Positions 28,599 through 36,739 of a DNA stretch of 64,000 bases are shown here, piece by piece; positions within the stretch are counted from its first letter, which is position 1; each line of letters starts with the position of its first letter. Source of the stretch: VBAS01 sp963773465. Its GTDB lineage: Bacteria > Bacteroidota > Bacteroidia > Chitinophagales > Chitinophagaceae. Made by a program: the position numbers and the translations under genes. The stretch spans positions 1,240,001 through 1,304,000 of the forward strand of contig CAVZBF010000002.1 in assembly GCA_963773465.1 (NCBI GenBank), read 5' to 3'. Under the pieces are notes generated by a model. It saw nothing but the letters and a program-made list of their open reading frames with translations, was not told the DNA's origin and did no database searches.

Positions 28599-28730
28599 AG
28601 TTTAAAAAATTTCAAATTTCAAAAATCAAATTTCAATTCTACTTCTGATCTGTAAGCTTTATTATAGTTCAGCTTAGCGAACATCAACTTTATTTCCTCA
28701 TTAATCCCGCAGATCCCACGAATCCTGGTT
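28599..28730. repeat. rpsH-rplF spacer, AAATTTCAAATTTC words
   Basis: AAAATTTCAAATTTCAAAAATC-type words open the spacer, and it ends with TTAATCCCGCAGATCCC and ACGAATCCTGGTTC, a word type that also appears in the rplC-rpsJ spacer. The inverted partner is weaker than in other spacers. Confidence 0.6.
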
Positions 28731-29129
28731 CTAATAAACGTAACAAAGCACTTCACCACCCACCTTCTGCGCTTTTGCTTCCTTATCAGTCATCACTCCT
28801 TTTGAAGTGGAGATGATAGCAATTCCCAACCCGCTTTTTACGCGGCGAAATTCTTCAGGCTTTGCATAGGTGCGCAAACCCGGGCGGCTGATCCTTTCCA
28901 AACTCTGTATCGCTGGTTGCTTCGTCTGCACATCATACTTCAAAGCGATCTTTATCACTCCTTGTTTGTTATCATCCTCAAATTTGTATTTGAGAATATA
29001 TCCCTGGTTGTACAGAATTTCTGTAATCCTCTTTTTTAAATTAGATGCCGGAATTTCTACAATACGATGTCCTGCCATTTGTGCATTACGGACTCTTGTT
29101 AGAAAATCTGCTATAGGATCTGTTACCAT
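28731..29129 (-). CDS. rpsH: 30S ribosomal protein S8
   Basis: 132 residues: TDPIADFLTRVRNAQMAGHR and EIPASNLKKRITEILYNQGY at the start, GLGIAIISTSKGVMTDKEAK and GGEVLCYVY at the end, all S8 signatures. In many bacteria S8 binds its own operon mRNA; whether this occurs here cannot be seen. Confidence 0.97.
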   Translation of the reverse strand: MVTDPIADFLTRVRNAQMAGHRIVEIPASNLKKRITEILYNQGYILKYKFEDDNKQGVIKIALKYDVQTKQPAIQSLERISRPGLRTYAKPEEFRRVKSGLGIAIISTSKGVMTDKEAKAQKVGGEVLCYVY

Positions 29130-29224
29130 CTTTTATAAATTAAATCAGTTTAAATTTTGTTTGTCAATTGTGAGTTGTCAGTTGTGAGTAATCACTCACC
29201 ATTCACAACTCACCACTCACGGTA
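29130..29224. repeat. rpsN-rpsH spacer, GTTGTGAGT word hairpin
   Basis: TTGTGAGTTGTCAGTTGTGAG is followed immediately by the inverted words ACTCACCATTCACAACTCAC. The arms pair over about 20 nt. Similar GGTGAATGG words are inserted in rsmF (5072-5132). Confidence 0.8.
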
Positions 29225-29494
29225 TTACCAGGACGCTTTTTTCAGTCCCGGAATTTTTCCATCCAGTGCCATATCACGCAAAGCGATCCTGGATATGCCG
29301 AAATATCTTACATATCCTTTCGGACGGCCGCTTATCTGGCAGCGATTCTTCAATCTAACCTTTGAAGAATTTTTTGGAAGTTCATCCAATGCTTTCCAGT
29401 CACCCGCTTTTTTCAGCTCTTTGCGTTTTTCAGCAAACTGAGCTACCATTCTTTCTCTTTTTTTCTGCCTGGCTTTTACTGATGTTTTTGCCAT
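29225..29494 (-). CDS. rpsN: 30S ribosomal protein S14
   Basis: 89 residues, the long zinc-independent form: no CxxC pairs, and NRCQISGRPKGYVRYFGISR with IALRDMALDGKIPGLKKASW at the end. It sits in the 30S head near the A and P sites. Intact. Confidence 0.97.
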   Translation of the reverse strand: MAKTSVKARQKKRERMVAQFAEKRKELKKAGDWKALDELPKNSSKVRLKNRCQISGRPKGYVRYFGISRIALRDMALDGKIPGLKKASW

Positions 29495-29575
29495 TTTGTT
29501 TTTTAAATTTCAAATTTTAAAATTCCAAATCCCAACGTTGAACCCCTTTGGAATTTGGGATTTGTATCTTGTTAT
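29495..29575. repeat. rplE-rpsN spacer, AATTTGGAATT word hairpin
   Basis: AATTTCAAATTTTAAAATTCC and AAATCCCAACG are followed by the inverted arm TTTGGAATTTGGGATTTG. The same word type is used in the rpmD-rplO and rplV-rpsC spacers. Confidence 0.8.
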
Positions 29576-30142
29576 TTATTTCTTTATGTCCCTGAAAGGC
29601 ATTCCCAATTCTTTCAGCAATTCATATGCTTCTTCATCTGAATTAGCCGTTGTCACAAATGTGATATCAAGACCGGTAATACGATTTACTTTATCAATGT
29701 CGATCTCGGGAAAAATGATCTGCTCCGTTACACCCATTGTATAGTTACCGCGGCCATCAAAAGATTTTTCATTTACGCCTTTGAAGTCACGAACACGGGG
29801 AAGTGCCACGGCGATCAGCCTGTCGAGGAACTCATACATTTTATCGCCACGAAGCGTAACTCTGGCGCCGATCGGCATTGCCTTTCTGAGTTTGAAATTC
29901 GAAATGTCTTTCTTTGACAATGTGGACACCGCTTTCTGACCGCTGATCGTTGACAATTCTTCCAGTGAAATATCGACAAGCTTCTTATCGGTTACAGCGC
30001 CATTCACACCGCGGTTCAGGCAAATTTTTTCCAAACGCGGAGCCTGCATCATTGTTGAATAACCAAATTTCTTTACCAGTGCCGGCACAACTTCTTTTGT
30101 ATATTTTGTTGCTAACCTGGGCTTATATGTTTGCGTACTCAT
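29576..30142 (-). CDS. rplE: 50S ribosomal protein L5
   Basis: 188 residues: MMQAPRLEKICLNRGVNGAV, SNFKLRKAMPIGARVTLRGD, LPRVRDFKGVNEKSFDGRGN and DITFVTTANSDEEAYELLKE are L5 segments. It binds 5S rRNA in the central protuberance. Intact. Confidence 0.97.
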   Translation of the reverse strand: MSTQTYKPRLATKYTKEVVPALVKKFGYSTMMQAPRLEKICLNRGVNGAVTDKKLVDISLEELSTISGQKAVSTLSKKDISNFKLRKAMPIGARVTLRGDKMYEFLDRLIAVALPRVRDFKGVNEKSFDGRGNYTMGVTEQIIFPEIDIDKVNRITGLDITFVTTANSDEEAYELLKELGMPFRDIKK

Positions 30143-30164
30143 AATTCAATTTTTTATAATCTCA

Positions 30165-30500
30165 TCAGATCTTTGCGCCTGATTTTTTTGAGATTCTTAC
30201 TGTCTTTCCATTTTCTCTTTCCCTTCTCACTTTAGAAGGAGCTTTTTCTTTTGCGTCCCACAACATCACATTGCTGATATGGATCGGCGCTTCCATTTTC
30301 AAAATACCGCCTTTGGTGTTTTGAGCAGAAGGTTTGCTGTGCTTGGTAACAATGTTTACACCTTCTACGATCACACGGCTTTCATCTACCAGTACTTTTT
30401 TTACCGTACGGGCTTTGCTGATGTCTTTATCATCACCGGCAATCACCACCACTTTGTCGCCTTTCCTGATGTTGAACTTCGGTTTAAATCTTGCTTTCAT
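30165..30500 (-). CDS. rplX: 50S ribosomal protein L24
   Basis: 111 residues with an N-terminal KOW motif (FNIRKGDKVVVIAGDDKDIS) and GVNIVTKHSKPSAQNTKGGI, KMEAPIHISNVMLWD. L24 is one of the assembly-initiating proteins. Intact. Confidence 0.97.
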   Translation of the reverse strand: MKARFKPKFNIRKGDKVVVIAGDDKDISKARTVKKVLVDESRVIVEGVNIVTKHSKPSAQNTKGGILKMEAPIHISNVMLWDAKEKAPSKVRRERENGKTVRISKKSGAKI

Positions 30501-30677
30501 TTTATCTGTTGCTTTCTCAGTTAAGAGATTTTATTTTTGTTATCAACTTCTACTCTCTACTCATCGTTCCTTGCGTCGCACACTTGTACTTCCCGTTCTC
30601 TATTCTTCCATTTGCACCTTGTGCCTTGTACCTTGTGCCTTGTACGTGCTGACTTGTGCCTTGTACCTTGTGCCTTC
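30501..30677. repeat. rplN-rplX spacer with CTTGTGCCTTGTACC words
   Basis: The 177-bp spacer carries TTGCGTCGCACACTTGTACT (a copy of the dispersed GTGCGACGCAACG element) and then four copies of CTTGTGCCTTGTACC-type words up to the rplN stop. The same word forms the large arrays at 15205-15565. No inverted arm is seen within this spacer. Confidence 0.75.
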
Positions 30678-31046
30678 TTACAGTACTTCCGGTGCCAATG
30701 AAATAATTTTCATATATCCTTTATCACGAAGCTCTCTTGCTACCGGCCCGAATATCCTTGTACCTCTTGGTTCATCAGATTGATTCAATAATACCACTGC
30801 ATTATCATCAAACCGTATATAAGAACCATCTTTACGACGCAGCTTGTTTGTTGTTCTTACAATTACTGCTTTTGTTACTGTTCCTTTTTTAATACCGCCT
30901 GCAGGCAATGCATCTTTTACAGTTACTACAATTGTATCGCCTATACCTGCGTAGCGCTGACCACTGTTTCCCAATACCCGGATACATAACACCTCGCGGG
31001 CACCACTATTATCGGCTACATTCAATCGGCTTTCTTGCTGGATCAT
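30678..31046 (-). CDS. rplN: 50S ribosomal protein L14
   Basis: 122 residues, exact family length: MIQQESRLNVADNSGAREVL, VLGNSGQRYAGIGDTIVVTV, RFDDNAVVLLNQSDEPRGTR and IFGPVARELRDKGYMKIISL. Binds 23S rRNA at the subunit interface. Intact. Confidence 0.98.
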   Translation of the reverse strand: MIQQESRLNVADNSGAREVLCIRVLGNSGQRYAGIGDTIVVTVKDALPAGGIKKGTVTKAVIVRTTNKLRRKDGSYIRFDDNAVVLLNQSDEPRGTRIFGPVARELRDKGYMKIISLAPEVL

Positions 31047-31147
31047 CTTATTTCAATTTTAAAGTACTTAGTATTTAGTACTGAGTACTTATATTTTACC
31101 AATTCAATTATCTCAATACTAAGTACTGTGTACTCAGTACTGTTTTC
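31047..31147. repeat. rpsQ-rplN spacer, AGTACTTAGTATTTAG word hairpin
   Basis: One arm reads AAGTACTTAGTATTTAGTAC then TGAGTACTT. After about 25 nt of unique loop the other arm reads AATACTAAGTACTGTGTACT then CAGTACT. GTACTTAGTATT pairs perfectly with AATACTAAGTAC. The clearest example of the spacer hairpins. Confidence 0.85.
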
Positions 31148-31405
31148 TTATTTCACCTTTTCTACTACTTCCACCAACCTCCAACGCTTTGTTTTACTAA
31201 GCGGGCGGCTTTCCATGATCTTTACTGTATCGCCGATACTGCACTCATTCTTTTCATCATGTGCATGAAATTTGGTGGTCTTCTTTAAGAATTTTCCATA
31301 CATCGGGTGCTTTACCTTTCTTTCTACGGCAACTGTAATGGTCTTCGCCATCTTATTGCTGGTAACCACACCTGTTCTTGTTTTTCTTAAATTTCTTTCT
31401 GCCAT
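31148..31405 (-). CDS. rpsQ: 30S ribosomal protein S17
   Basis: 85 residues: RKTRTGVVTSNKMAKTITVA, KHPMYGKFLKKTTKFHAHDE and GDTVKIMESRPLSKTKRWRL are the S17 OB-fold signatures. Primary 16S rRNA-binding protein. Intact. Confidence 0.97.
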   Translation of the reverse strand: MAERNLRKTRTGVVTSNKMAKTITVAVERKVKHPMYGKFLKKTTKFHAHDEKNECSIGDTVKIMESRPLSKTKRWRLVEVVEKVK

Positions 31406-31473
31406 ATTTGTTCAGTTTGGAGTCCGGAGTCGATAGTTCAGAGTCAGACTCCGAACTATCGACTATGAACTAT
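31406..31473. repeat. rpmC-rpsQ spacer, AGTTCAGAGTC word hairpin
   Basis: GGAGTCCGGAGTCGATAGTTC is followed by GACTCCGAACTATCGACTAT. AGTCGATAGTTC pairs perfectly with GAACTATCGACT. The related word type appears at 33754-33818. Confidence 0.82.
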
Positions 31474-31683
31474 TTACGCTTCTGATTGTTTTTTCTTTAA
31501 TTCAGTTTTCAGTCTTGCAATGTCGCGACGAAGACCACGAATGCTCACCGGGTTCTCCAATGGAGAAATAGAATGAGCGAATTGTATTTTCTTCAAACGC
31601 AATTCATCTTCTTTGATCTTAGCGATAAGGTCAGACTCATTAAGACCGTGAATACTTTTTACAAAATCTAATTTCTTTGACAT
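31474..31683 (-). CDS. rpmC: 50S ribosomal protein L29
   Basis: 69 residues: the N-terminal acidic helix (LNESDLIAKIKEDELRLKKI) and the C-terminal NPVSIRGLRRDIARLKTEL match L29, at the exit of the peptide tunnel. Intact, 20 bp after rplP. Confidence 0.95.
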   Translation of the reverse strand: MSKKLDFVKSIHGLNESDLIAKIKEDELRLKKIQFAHSISPLENPVSIRGLRRDIARLKTELKKKQSEA

Positions 31684-31703
31684 CGTATGCCGTTTTAATT
31701 CTT

Positions 31704-32126
31704 TTATAGATTAACTACATCTCTTCTTGCTATAAACTTTGTTTTGATCGGCAACTTACCCGCTGCAAGCGATAATGATGCTTTTGCTACAGCTTCCGTT
31801 ACTCCATCCACTTCAAACAATATGCGTCCAGGTTTTACGACAGCAGCCCAAAACTCAAGATTACCTTTACCCTTACCCATTCTTACTTCAAGTGGCTTGC
31901 GGGTAATTGGCTTATCAGGAAATATGCGGATCCATACCATACCCTCACGTTTCATTTCACGGGTCAATGCCTGGCGGGCAGCTTCAATCTGGCGATCAGT
32001 GATCCAATGCTGTTCCAAAGCTTTTAATGCGTATGAACCAAATGCAATCGTTGCTCCTCTTTTTGCATTGCCTTTCATACGGCCCTTCTGCATTTTCCTG
32101 TGTTTCGTTCTTTTCGGTTGTAACAT
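31704..32126 (-). CDS. rplP: 50S ribosomal protein L16
   Basis: 140 residues: MLQPKRTKHRKMQKGRMKGN, GSYALKALEQHWITDRQIEA, VWIRIFPDKPITRKPLEVRM and GKGKGNLEFWAAVVKPGRIL. Organises the A-site region of 23S rRNA. Intact. Confidence 0.98.
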   Translation of the reverse strand: MLQPKRTKHRKMQKGRMKGNAKRGATIAFGSYALKALEQHWITDRQIEAARQALTREMKREGMVWIRIFPDKPITRKPLEVRMGKGKGNLEFWAAVVKPGRILFEVDGVTEAVAKASLSLAAGKLPIKTKFIARRDVVNL

Positions 32127-32211
32127 CTTTGTTAGATTTTTAGTACTTAGTATTTAGATAACAGACCTATATCTTTTTGTCTTTATACTTAGTACTGAAT
32201 ACTCAATACTT
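32127..32211. repeat. rpsC-rplP spacer, TAGTACTTAGTATTTAG words
   Basis: TTTTTAGTACTTAGTATTTAG is followed after about 25 nt by ACTTAGTACTGAATACTCA. Same word family as the rpsQ-rplN and rplB-rplW spacers. Confidence 0.75.
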
Positions 32212-33135
32212 TTAATTTCTTCTTCCACCTCCGCCGCCACCGGTTCTTCCACTTCCGCCACTTCTACCACCAGGGCCGCCACTTCTTCCACCACCACCAG
32301 GGCCGCCGCTTCTTCCACCGCCACCGCCGCCTCTCGGACCGCCGCCACCACCTCTTCTATCTCCGCCACCGCCTCCTCTTCTATCTCCGCCGCCACCTCT
32401 TCTGTCATCCCTGCGATCACCACCTCTTGGATCCATATCTCTTCTTTCTCTTCTATCACTAACATCGCTCTTACCGCCAACAAAATTTGGATTCAAATCT
32501 CTCTTTGCAAGCACCTCACCTTTACAGATCCAAACTTTGATACCGATCTTACCATAAACAGTCAGCGCAAAAACATTTGCATAATCAATATCCATGCGGA
32601 ATGTATGCAATGGCACACGACCTTGTTTGATCTCTTCGGTACGTGCAATTTCAGCGCCACCCAAACGACCTGCTACTTTTACTTTTATTCCTTCAGCACC
32701 CATACGAAGTGCGGAAGCGATTGACATTTTAATTGCTCTTTTATAGTTGATACGGTTCTCGATCTGGCGGGCAACTGTATCAGCAACGATCATTGCATCC
32801 AATTCGGGGCGGCGGATCTCAAGAATGTTGATCTGTACATCTTCCTTATTGGTGAGTTTCTTCAACTCTTCTTTGATCCTGTCAACTTCACCACCACCTT
32901 TACCGATGATGATGCCGGGCTTGGAAGTATGAATGGTAACAATCAGTTTGCCGAGTGTTCTTTCAATTACAATTTTTGAAATACCACCTTTGTTGATACG
33001 GGCATTCAGGTATGTCCTGATCCTGTTATCTTCAATCAGTTTTTTGGCAAAATCTTTTTTGCTGCCATACCAGTTGGATTCCCAACCGCGGATGATGCCT
33101 AACCTGTTACCAATCGGATTTGCTTTCTGACCCAT
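32212..33135 (-). CDS. rpsC: 30S ribosomal protein S3 with long Gly/Arg-rich tail
   Basis: 307 residues against about 230-280 in relatives. The globular part is normal: GQKANPIGNRLGIIRGWESN, a KH domain with IIIGKGGGEVDRIKEELKKL, RIEIRRPELDAM-type helices and GRLGGAEIARTEEIKQGRVP. From about residue 228 the protein becomes a low-complexity tail of DRRGGGG, GGRSGGPG and GGSGRTGG repeats ending GGRRN, i.e. RGG-box composition expected to be disordered and to bind RNA. The repetitive GCC/ACC codons make the tail a likely hot spot for length change. S3 forms the mRNA entry channel. Confidence 0.96.
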   Translation of the reverse strand: MGQKANPIGNRLGIIRGWESNWYGSKKDFAKKLIEDNRIRTYLNARINKGGISKIVIERTLGKLIVTIHTSKPGIIIGKGGGEVDRIKEELKKLTNKEDVQINILEIRRPELDAMIVADTVARQIENRINYKRAIKMSIASALRMGAEGIKVKVAGRLGGAEIARTEEIKQGRVPLHTFRMDIDYANVFALTVYGKIGIKVWICKGEVLAKRDLNPNFVGGKSDVSDRRERRDMDPRGGDRRDDRRGGGGDRRGGGGGDRRGGGGGPRGGGGGGRSGGPGGGGRSGGPGGRSGGSGRTGGGGGGRRN

Positions 33136-33213
33136 GTTTTTATTTTAAATTCCAAATTTTAAAATTCCAAATTCCAATCTCAGTTCACGATGGGATTTGG
33201 AATTTGTGTTTTG
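33136..33213. repeat. rplV-rpsC spacer, AATTCCAAATT word hairpin
   Basis: TTTAAATTCCAAATTTTAAA and ATTCCAAATTCCAATC form one arm; GGGATTTGGAATTTGTG forms the other. Both arms are intergenic and lie between two ribosomal genes. Confidence 0.8.
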
Positions 33214-33753
33214 TTATTTTGATCTCTTTGTTGTTTTCTTTTTTGGTTCGGCTGTCTCGGCTTCGTCCTCTTCTTTTGGAGCAGCTTTCTTAGATGCTCT
33301 CTTTTTTGGCTTTGCCTCATCTGTTGTTGCTAATGTTTCCAATTCTTCAGCGATCTCTTTTACTTCTTTGATCTCTTCTTCTTTTATTACTTCTCTAATC
33401 AATTCTTCAGTTACAACAGGCGGATAATCGACAATCAGTGTTACATGGTTACTTCTTTTGCGAACACGATAGCCTCTTCCCTGCGGAGCTGGACGCATCC
33501 GCTTTAATGTTCTTCCGCCATCAACCATAATTGTTTTTACTGTCAACTCATGCACATCACCATTCTCATTTTTTTGTTTCCAGTTGTTGATCGCACTAAG
33601 TACCAGCTTACGTAAAGGCACCGCAGGGTGCTTTGAATTATGTTCGAGTATCGCTAATACTTTATCTACTTTTTTACCACGGATCAAATCAGCCAGCAAA
33701 CGCATTTTGCGTGGCGACGTGGGATAGTTTCTGAGTTTTGCTACTGCTTCCAT
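33214..33753 (-). CDS. rplV: 50S ribosomal protein L22 with charged C-terminal extension
   Basis: 179 residues compared with about 110 in most bacteria. Residues 1-115 are normal L22: RNYPTSPRKMRLLADLIRGK, VDGGRTLKRMRPAPQGRGYR and VRKRSNHVTLIVDY. The last 60 or so residues are an alternating Glu/Lys-rich tail (EELIREVIKEEEIKEVKEIA, then PKKRASKKAAPKEEDEAE and a final PKKKTTKRSK), probably helical then disordered. L22 lines the exit tunnel; the tail would project outside the ribosome. Confidence 0.96.
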   Translation of the reverse strand: MEAVAKLRNYPTSPRKMRLLADLIRGKKVDKVLAILEHNSKHPAVPLRKLVLSAINNWKQKNENGDVHELTVKTIMVDGGRTLKRMRPAPQGRGYRVRKRSNHVTLIVDYPPVVTEELIREVIKEEEIKEVKEIAEELETLATTDEAKPKKRASKKAAPKEEDEAETAEPKKKTTKRSK

Positions 33754-33818
33754 TGTTAAGTTTTTAGTTCAGAGTTCAGAGTTCGGAGCCGGACTCCGAG
33801 CTATTGACTCCCGACTAT
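33754..33818. repeat. rpsS-rplV spacer, GTTCAGAGTTC words
   Basis: TAGTTCAGAGTTCAGAGTTCG is followed by GGAGCCGGACTCCGAGCT, giving direct words and a GC hairpin (GGAGCCGGACTCC). Related to 31406-31473. Confidence 0.72.
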
Positions 33819-34100
33819 TTATGCTGCTGCTTCTATTTTCTTACTTGAGTGTCCTTTGAACTGGCGTGTTGGTGCAAATTCACCAAGCTTATGCCCTACC
33901 ATAAATTCTGTTACATAAACAGGAATGAATTTATTCCCGTTATGAACCGCAAAAGTGTGTCCTACAAAATCAGGAGTAATCGTTGAACGCCTGCTCCATG
34001 TTTTAATAACACCTTTTTTCAATTTTCCTTCATTAATAGCAAGAACCTTTTTTTCAAGATATGATGCTACATAAGGACCTTTTTTTATTGAACGTGCCAT
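33819..34100 (-). CDS. rpsS: 30S ribosomal protein S19
   Basis: 93 residues: MARSIKKGPYVASYLEKKVL, TWSRRSTITPDFVGHTFAVH and VTEFMVGHKLGEFAPTRQFK then GHSSKK. All conserved S19 features; it contacts the P-site region of the 30S head. Intact. Confidence 0.98.
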   Translation of the reverse strand: MARSIKKGPYVASYLEKKVLAINEGKLKKGVIKTWSRRSTITPDFVGHTFAVHNGNKFIPVYVTEFMVGHKLGEFAPTRQFKGHSSKKIEAAA

Positions 34101-34156
34101 TTGTTCTTTTTAAATTTTTTTTTATTTATTGGCTTCGAGTTATTCTCGCAGCTGTT

Positions 34157-34996
34157 TTATTTCGACAACTTACTGCCATTCTTTCTTTGAATTATATGCT
34201 TATCGCTTCCTTTGCCCTTCGTTCTCGTTTTCAAACCTCTTGAATACTGACCGTTCCTGCTACGAGGCTGACCGCCTGAAGCTTTTCCTTCACCACCACC
34301 CATCGGGTGATCAACAGGGTTCATTGCAACACCACGGTTACGCGGACGAATACCTCTCCACCTGTTACGACCAGCTTTACCCATACTTTGCAATGCATGA
34401 TCACTATTACCGACTATGCCAACAGTTGCATAACAATTGATCAATACTTTTCTCAACTCTCCACTTGGCATTTTTAATATCGCATACTTATCTTCTTTGT
34501 TCGTAAGCTGTGCAGATGAACCTGCGCTCCTGGCGATCTTTCCACCCTGGCCCGGTTGCATTTCAATATTGTGAACCATCGTACCAAGAGGCATATTCTT
34601 TAACAATAACGCATTTCCAATTTCAGGGGCAACATTATCGCCACTTGATACAGTCATTCCAACTTGCAAACCCTGTGGTGCTATGATATATCTTTTTTCA
34701 CCATCAGTATATTCAACTAAAGCGATAAACGATGTACGATTTGGATCATACTCTATCGATTTCACCGTTGCATCCAATTGCTTTTTGTTTCTCTTAAAAT
34801 CAATAACCCTGTATTTCTTCTTATGCCCGCCGCCGATATAGCGCATTGTCATGTGACCGGATGTATTACGACCACCGGTTCTTTTCTTGGTTTCCACCAG
34901 GCTTTTTTCAGGAACATTGGTAGTTACTTCAGCATACGCATTGCCGATTCTCCATCTTGTTCCTGCGGTTACCGGTTTAAATTTTTTAAGTGCCAT
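34157..34996 (-). CDS. rplB: 50S ribosomal protein L2
   Basis: 279 residues: KKRTGGRNTSGHMTMRYIGG, DGEKRYIIAPQGLQVGMTVS and, near the peptidyl-transferase centre, GVAMNPVDHPMGGGEGKASG with the conserved His. Intact and of normal length. Confidence 0.98.
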   Translation of the reverse strand: MALKKFKPVTAGTRWRIGNAYAEVTTNVPEKSLVETKKRTGGRNTSGHMTMRYIGGGHKKKYRVIDFKRNKKQLDATVKSIEYDPNRTSFIALVEYTDGEKRYIIAPQGLQVGMTVSSGDNVAPEIGNALLLKNMPLGTMVHNIEMQPGQGGKIARSAGSSAQLTNKEDKYAILKMPSGELRKVLINCYATVGIVGNSDHALQSMGKAGRNRWRGIRPRNRGVAMNPVDHPMGGGEGKASGGQPRSRNGQYSRGLKTRTKGKGSDKHIIQRKNGSKLSK

Positions 34997-35106
34997 TTAT
35001 TTAGATATTAGTACTAAGTACTCAGTACTTAGATTTCATTTGCAATATTTGCGGTTTTGCTTACCATTCTTTTTGTCTCAATACTAAATACTCAGTACTG
35101 AATACT
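34997..35106. repeat. rplW-rplB spacer, TACTAAGTACTCAGTACTTAG words
   Basis: TAGTACTAAGTACTCAGTAC is itself nearly palindromic and is followed after about 50 nt by AATACTAAATACTCAGTACT, then GAATAC. Same word family as 31047 and 32127. Confidence 0.8.
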
Positions 35107-35406
35107 TTAAATATTTGAATACAGATCTATCGTCTCTCCTGATGCAATCGTTACAAATGCTTTTTTGTAAGATGATTTTTGCCCGGCGATAAAACCTTTT
35201 TTTGTATAACGGCTTTTACTTTTTGCCGGTGCTACCACTGTATTTACATCTGTAACCGTTACCCCATAAAAATTCTCAACAGCTTTTTTTATTTCGAGCT
35301 TGTTGGCTTTTTTATCAACACGAAAAGCATAACGACGCAGTTTTTCCTGCTGGTTATTTGCTTTTTCGCTTAAGATCGGCTTTATCAGTACATCAGAAAG
35401 TTTCAT
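35107..35406 (-). CDS. rplW: 50S ribosomal protein L23
   Basis: 99 residues: LIKPILSEKANNQQEKLRRY, FRVDKKANKLEIKKAVENFY and GVTVTDVNTVVAPAKSKSRY. L23 is the docking site for signal recognition particle and trigger factor at the tunnel exit. Intact. Confidence 0.96.
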   Translation of the reverse strand: MKLSDVLIKPILSEKANNQQEKLRRYAFRVDKKANKLEIKKAVENFYGVTVTDVNTVVAPAKSKSRYTKKGFIAGQKSSYKKAFVTIASGETIDLYSNI

Positions 35407-35429
35407 TGCCCAGTTTTTAATAATTTGTA

Positions 35430-36068
35430 TTATGCTTCTGTTTCAGTTTCTACTTCACTAAAAATTTTTGCCGCTCCTTCGGTTAATATCAATACATCGG
35501 CATTCACTACATCGTACGTGTTCATATCACTCAACAGCGTTCCTTTTACAAACGGAACATTGCGATAGCTCAGGTATACATTATCATTATACTCAGGCAT
35601 TACGAACAATGCTTTTTTACCATATACTTCCAGACTGCTGAGCATATCGGTAAAGCTTTTTGTTTTAGGAGCATCCAGCGACATATCTTCTATAACAACG
35701 ATCGCATTATCTTTTGCTTTAAAAGAAAGAGCAGAAATTTTTGCAAGATCTTTTACTTTACGATTCAGTTTGATATCGTAACCATGCGGCTTGGGACCGA
35801 ATATGGTACCACCACCTTTATATAATGGGTTACGAATATTTCCTTTACGGCTGCCACCGGTACCTTTCTGGCGATGAAGCTTACGGCTCGCACCTTGAAC
35901 TTCAGCACGGGTTTTCACTTTATGCGTTCCCTGGCGTTGTGCAGCCAGGTATTGTTTTACGGCAAGATAAACGACATGCTGGTTTGGTTCAATACCGAAA
36001 ATATCATCTGGCAATTCAACCTTTCTGCCGGCTTTCTTTCCATCTATTTTTAAAACATCAATTTGCAT
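35430..36068 (-). CDS. rplD: 50S ribosomal protein L4
   Basis: 212 residues: QRQGTHKVKTRAEVQGASRK, LHRQKGTGGSRKGNIRNPLY and KGGGTIFGPKPHGYDIKLNR form the conserved tunnel-lining loop. In enteric bacteria L4 represses the S10 operon; no equivalent leader can be recognised here. Intact. Confidence 0.97.
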   Translation of the reverse strand: MQIDVLKIDGKKAGRKVELPDDIFGIEPNQHVVYLAVKQYLAAQRQGTHKVKTRAEVQGASRKLHRQKGTGGSRKGNIRNPLYKGGGTIFGPKPHGYDIKLNRKVKDLAKISALSFKAKDNAIVVIEDMSLDAPKTKSFTDMLSSLEVYGKKALFVMPEYNDNVYLSYRNVPFVKGTLLSDMNTYDVVNADVLILTEGAAKIFSEVETETEA

Positions 36069-36148
36069 TATTTACCATTTTTCGTAGAGACAAGGCATGC
36101 CTTGTCTCTACAATTGAAAATTATTTTTGAATCAAAACAATTGAACCG
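36069..36148. repeat. rplC-rplD spacer with AGACAAGGCATGCCTTGTCT palindrome
   Basis: The perfect 20-bp palindrome AGACAAGGCATGCCTTGTCT (within GTAG...CTAC, so 28 bp in all) lies at about 36085-36112. Two more copies lie at 39190-39250. It would form a strong hairpin between rplC and rplD in the transcript. Confidence 0.82.
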
Positions 36149-36739
36149 TTATGATCCGGGAACTGATCCGCTAACAAGAATATAATTCTTCTCAGCAAAA
36201 ATCTTAACCACTTTCAATCCTTTCATTTTTACCCTGTCGCTCCCCATACGGCCGCCCATTTTCATTCCTTTCATTACACGGCTTGCATCAGATGAGTTAC
36301 CAAGTGAACCCGGAGCTCTTTGGCGATCATGCTGACCGTGTGATTGCTGACCTACACCATGAAAGCCATGACGTTTTACTACACCCTGGAAACCCTTTCC
36401 TTTGGTAGTACCAATTACTTCAACTTTGTCACCTTCAGCGAAGATGTCAACCGTTACAGTTTCACCAATATTTTTTTGAAGAGAAGTAGTTGCGGAATTC
36501 TTTAGAGAATTTTTTGGGAGAAGTGCTTGCTTTAGCGAAGTGATTTTTTTCAGCGAGTTAGAATGTTTATCATTCTTATCACCAAAAGAAAGCTGGAGTG
36601 CTTCGTAGCCATCATTTTCTTTTGTTCTTACTTGTGTAACAACACAAGGGCCGGCTTCAATGATCGTGCAGGCTGTTTGCTTACCCGAGGGATCGAAGAT
36701 GCTGGTCATTCCAACTTTTTTCCCAATAATACCTTTCAT
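36149..36739 (-). CDS. rplC: 50S ribosomal protein L3
   Basis: 196 residues, slightly short for the family. KKVGMTSIFDPSGKQTACTI opens it and GKGFQGVVKRHGFHGVGQQS, DRQRAPGSLGNSSDASRVMK and GMKMGGRMGSDRVKMKGLKV are the conserved core. One of the first assembly proteins of the 50S. Intact. Confidence 0.97.
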   Translation of the reverse strand: MKGIIGKKVGMTSIFDPSGKQTACTIIEAGPCVVTQVRTKENDGYEALQLSFGDKNDKHSNSLKKITSLKQALLPKNSLKNSATTSLQKNIGETVTVDIFAEGDKVEVIGTTKGKGFQGVVKRHGFHGVGQQSHGQHDRQRAPGSLGNSSDASRVMKGMKMGGRMGSDRVKMKGLKVVKIFAEKNYILVSGSVPGS

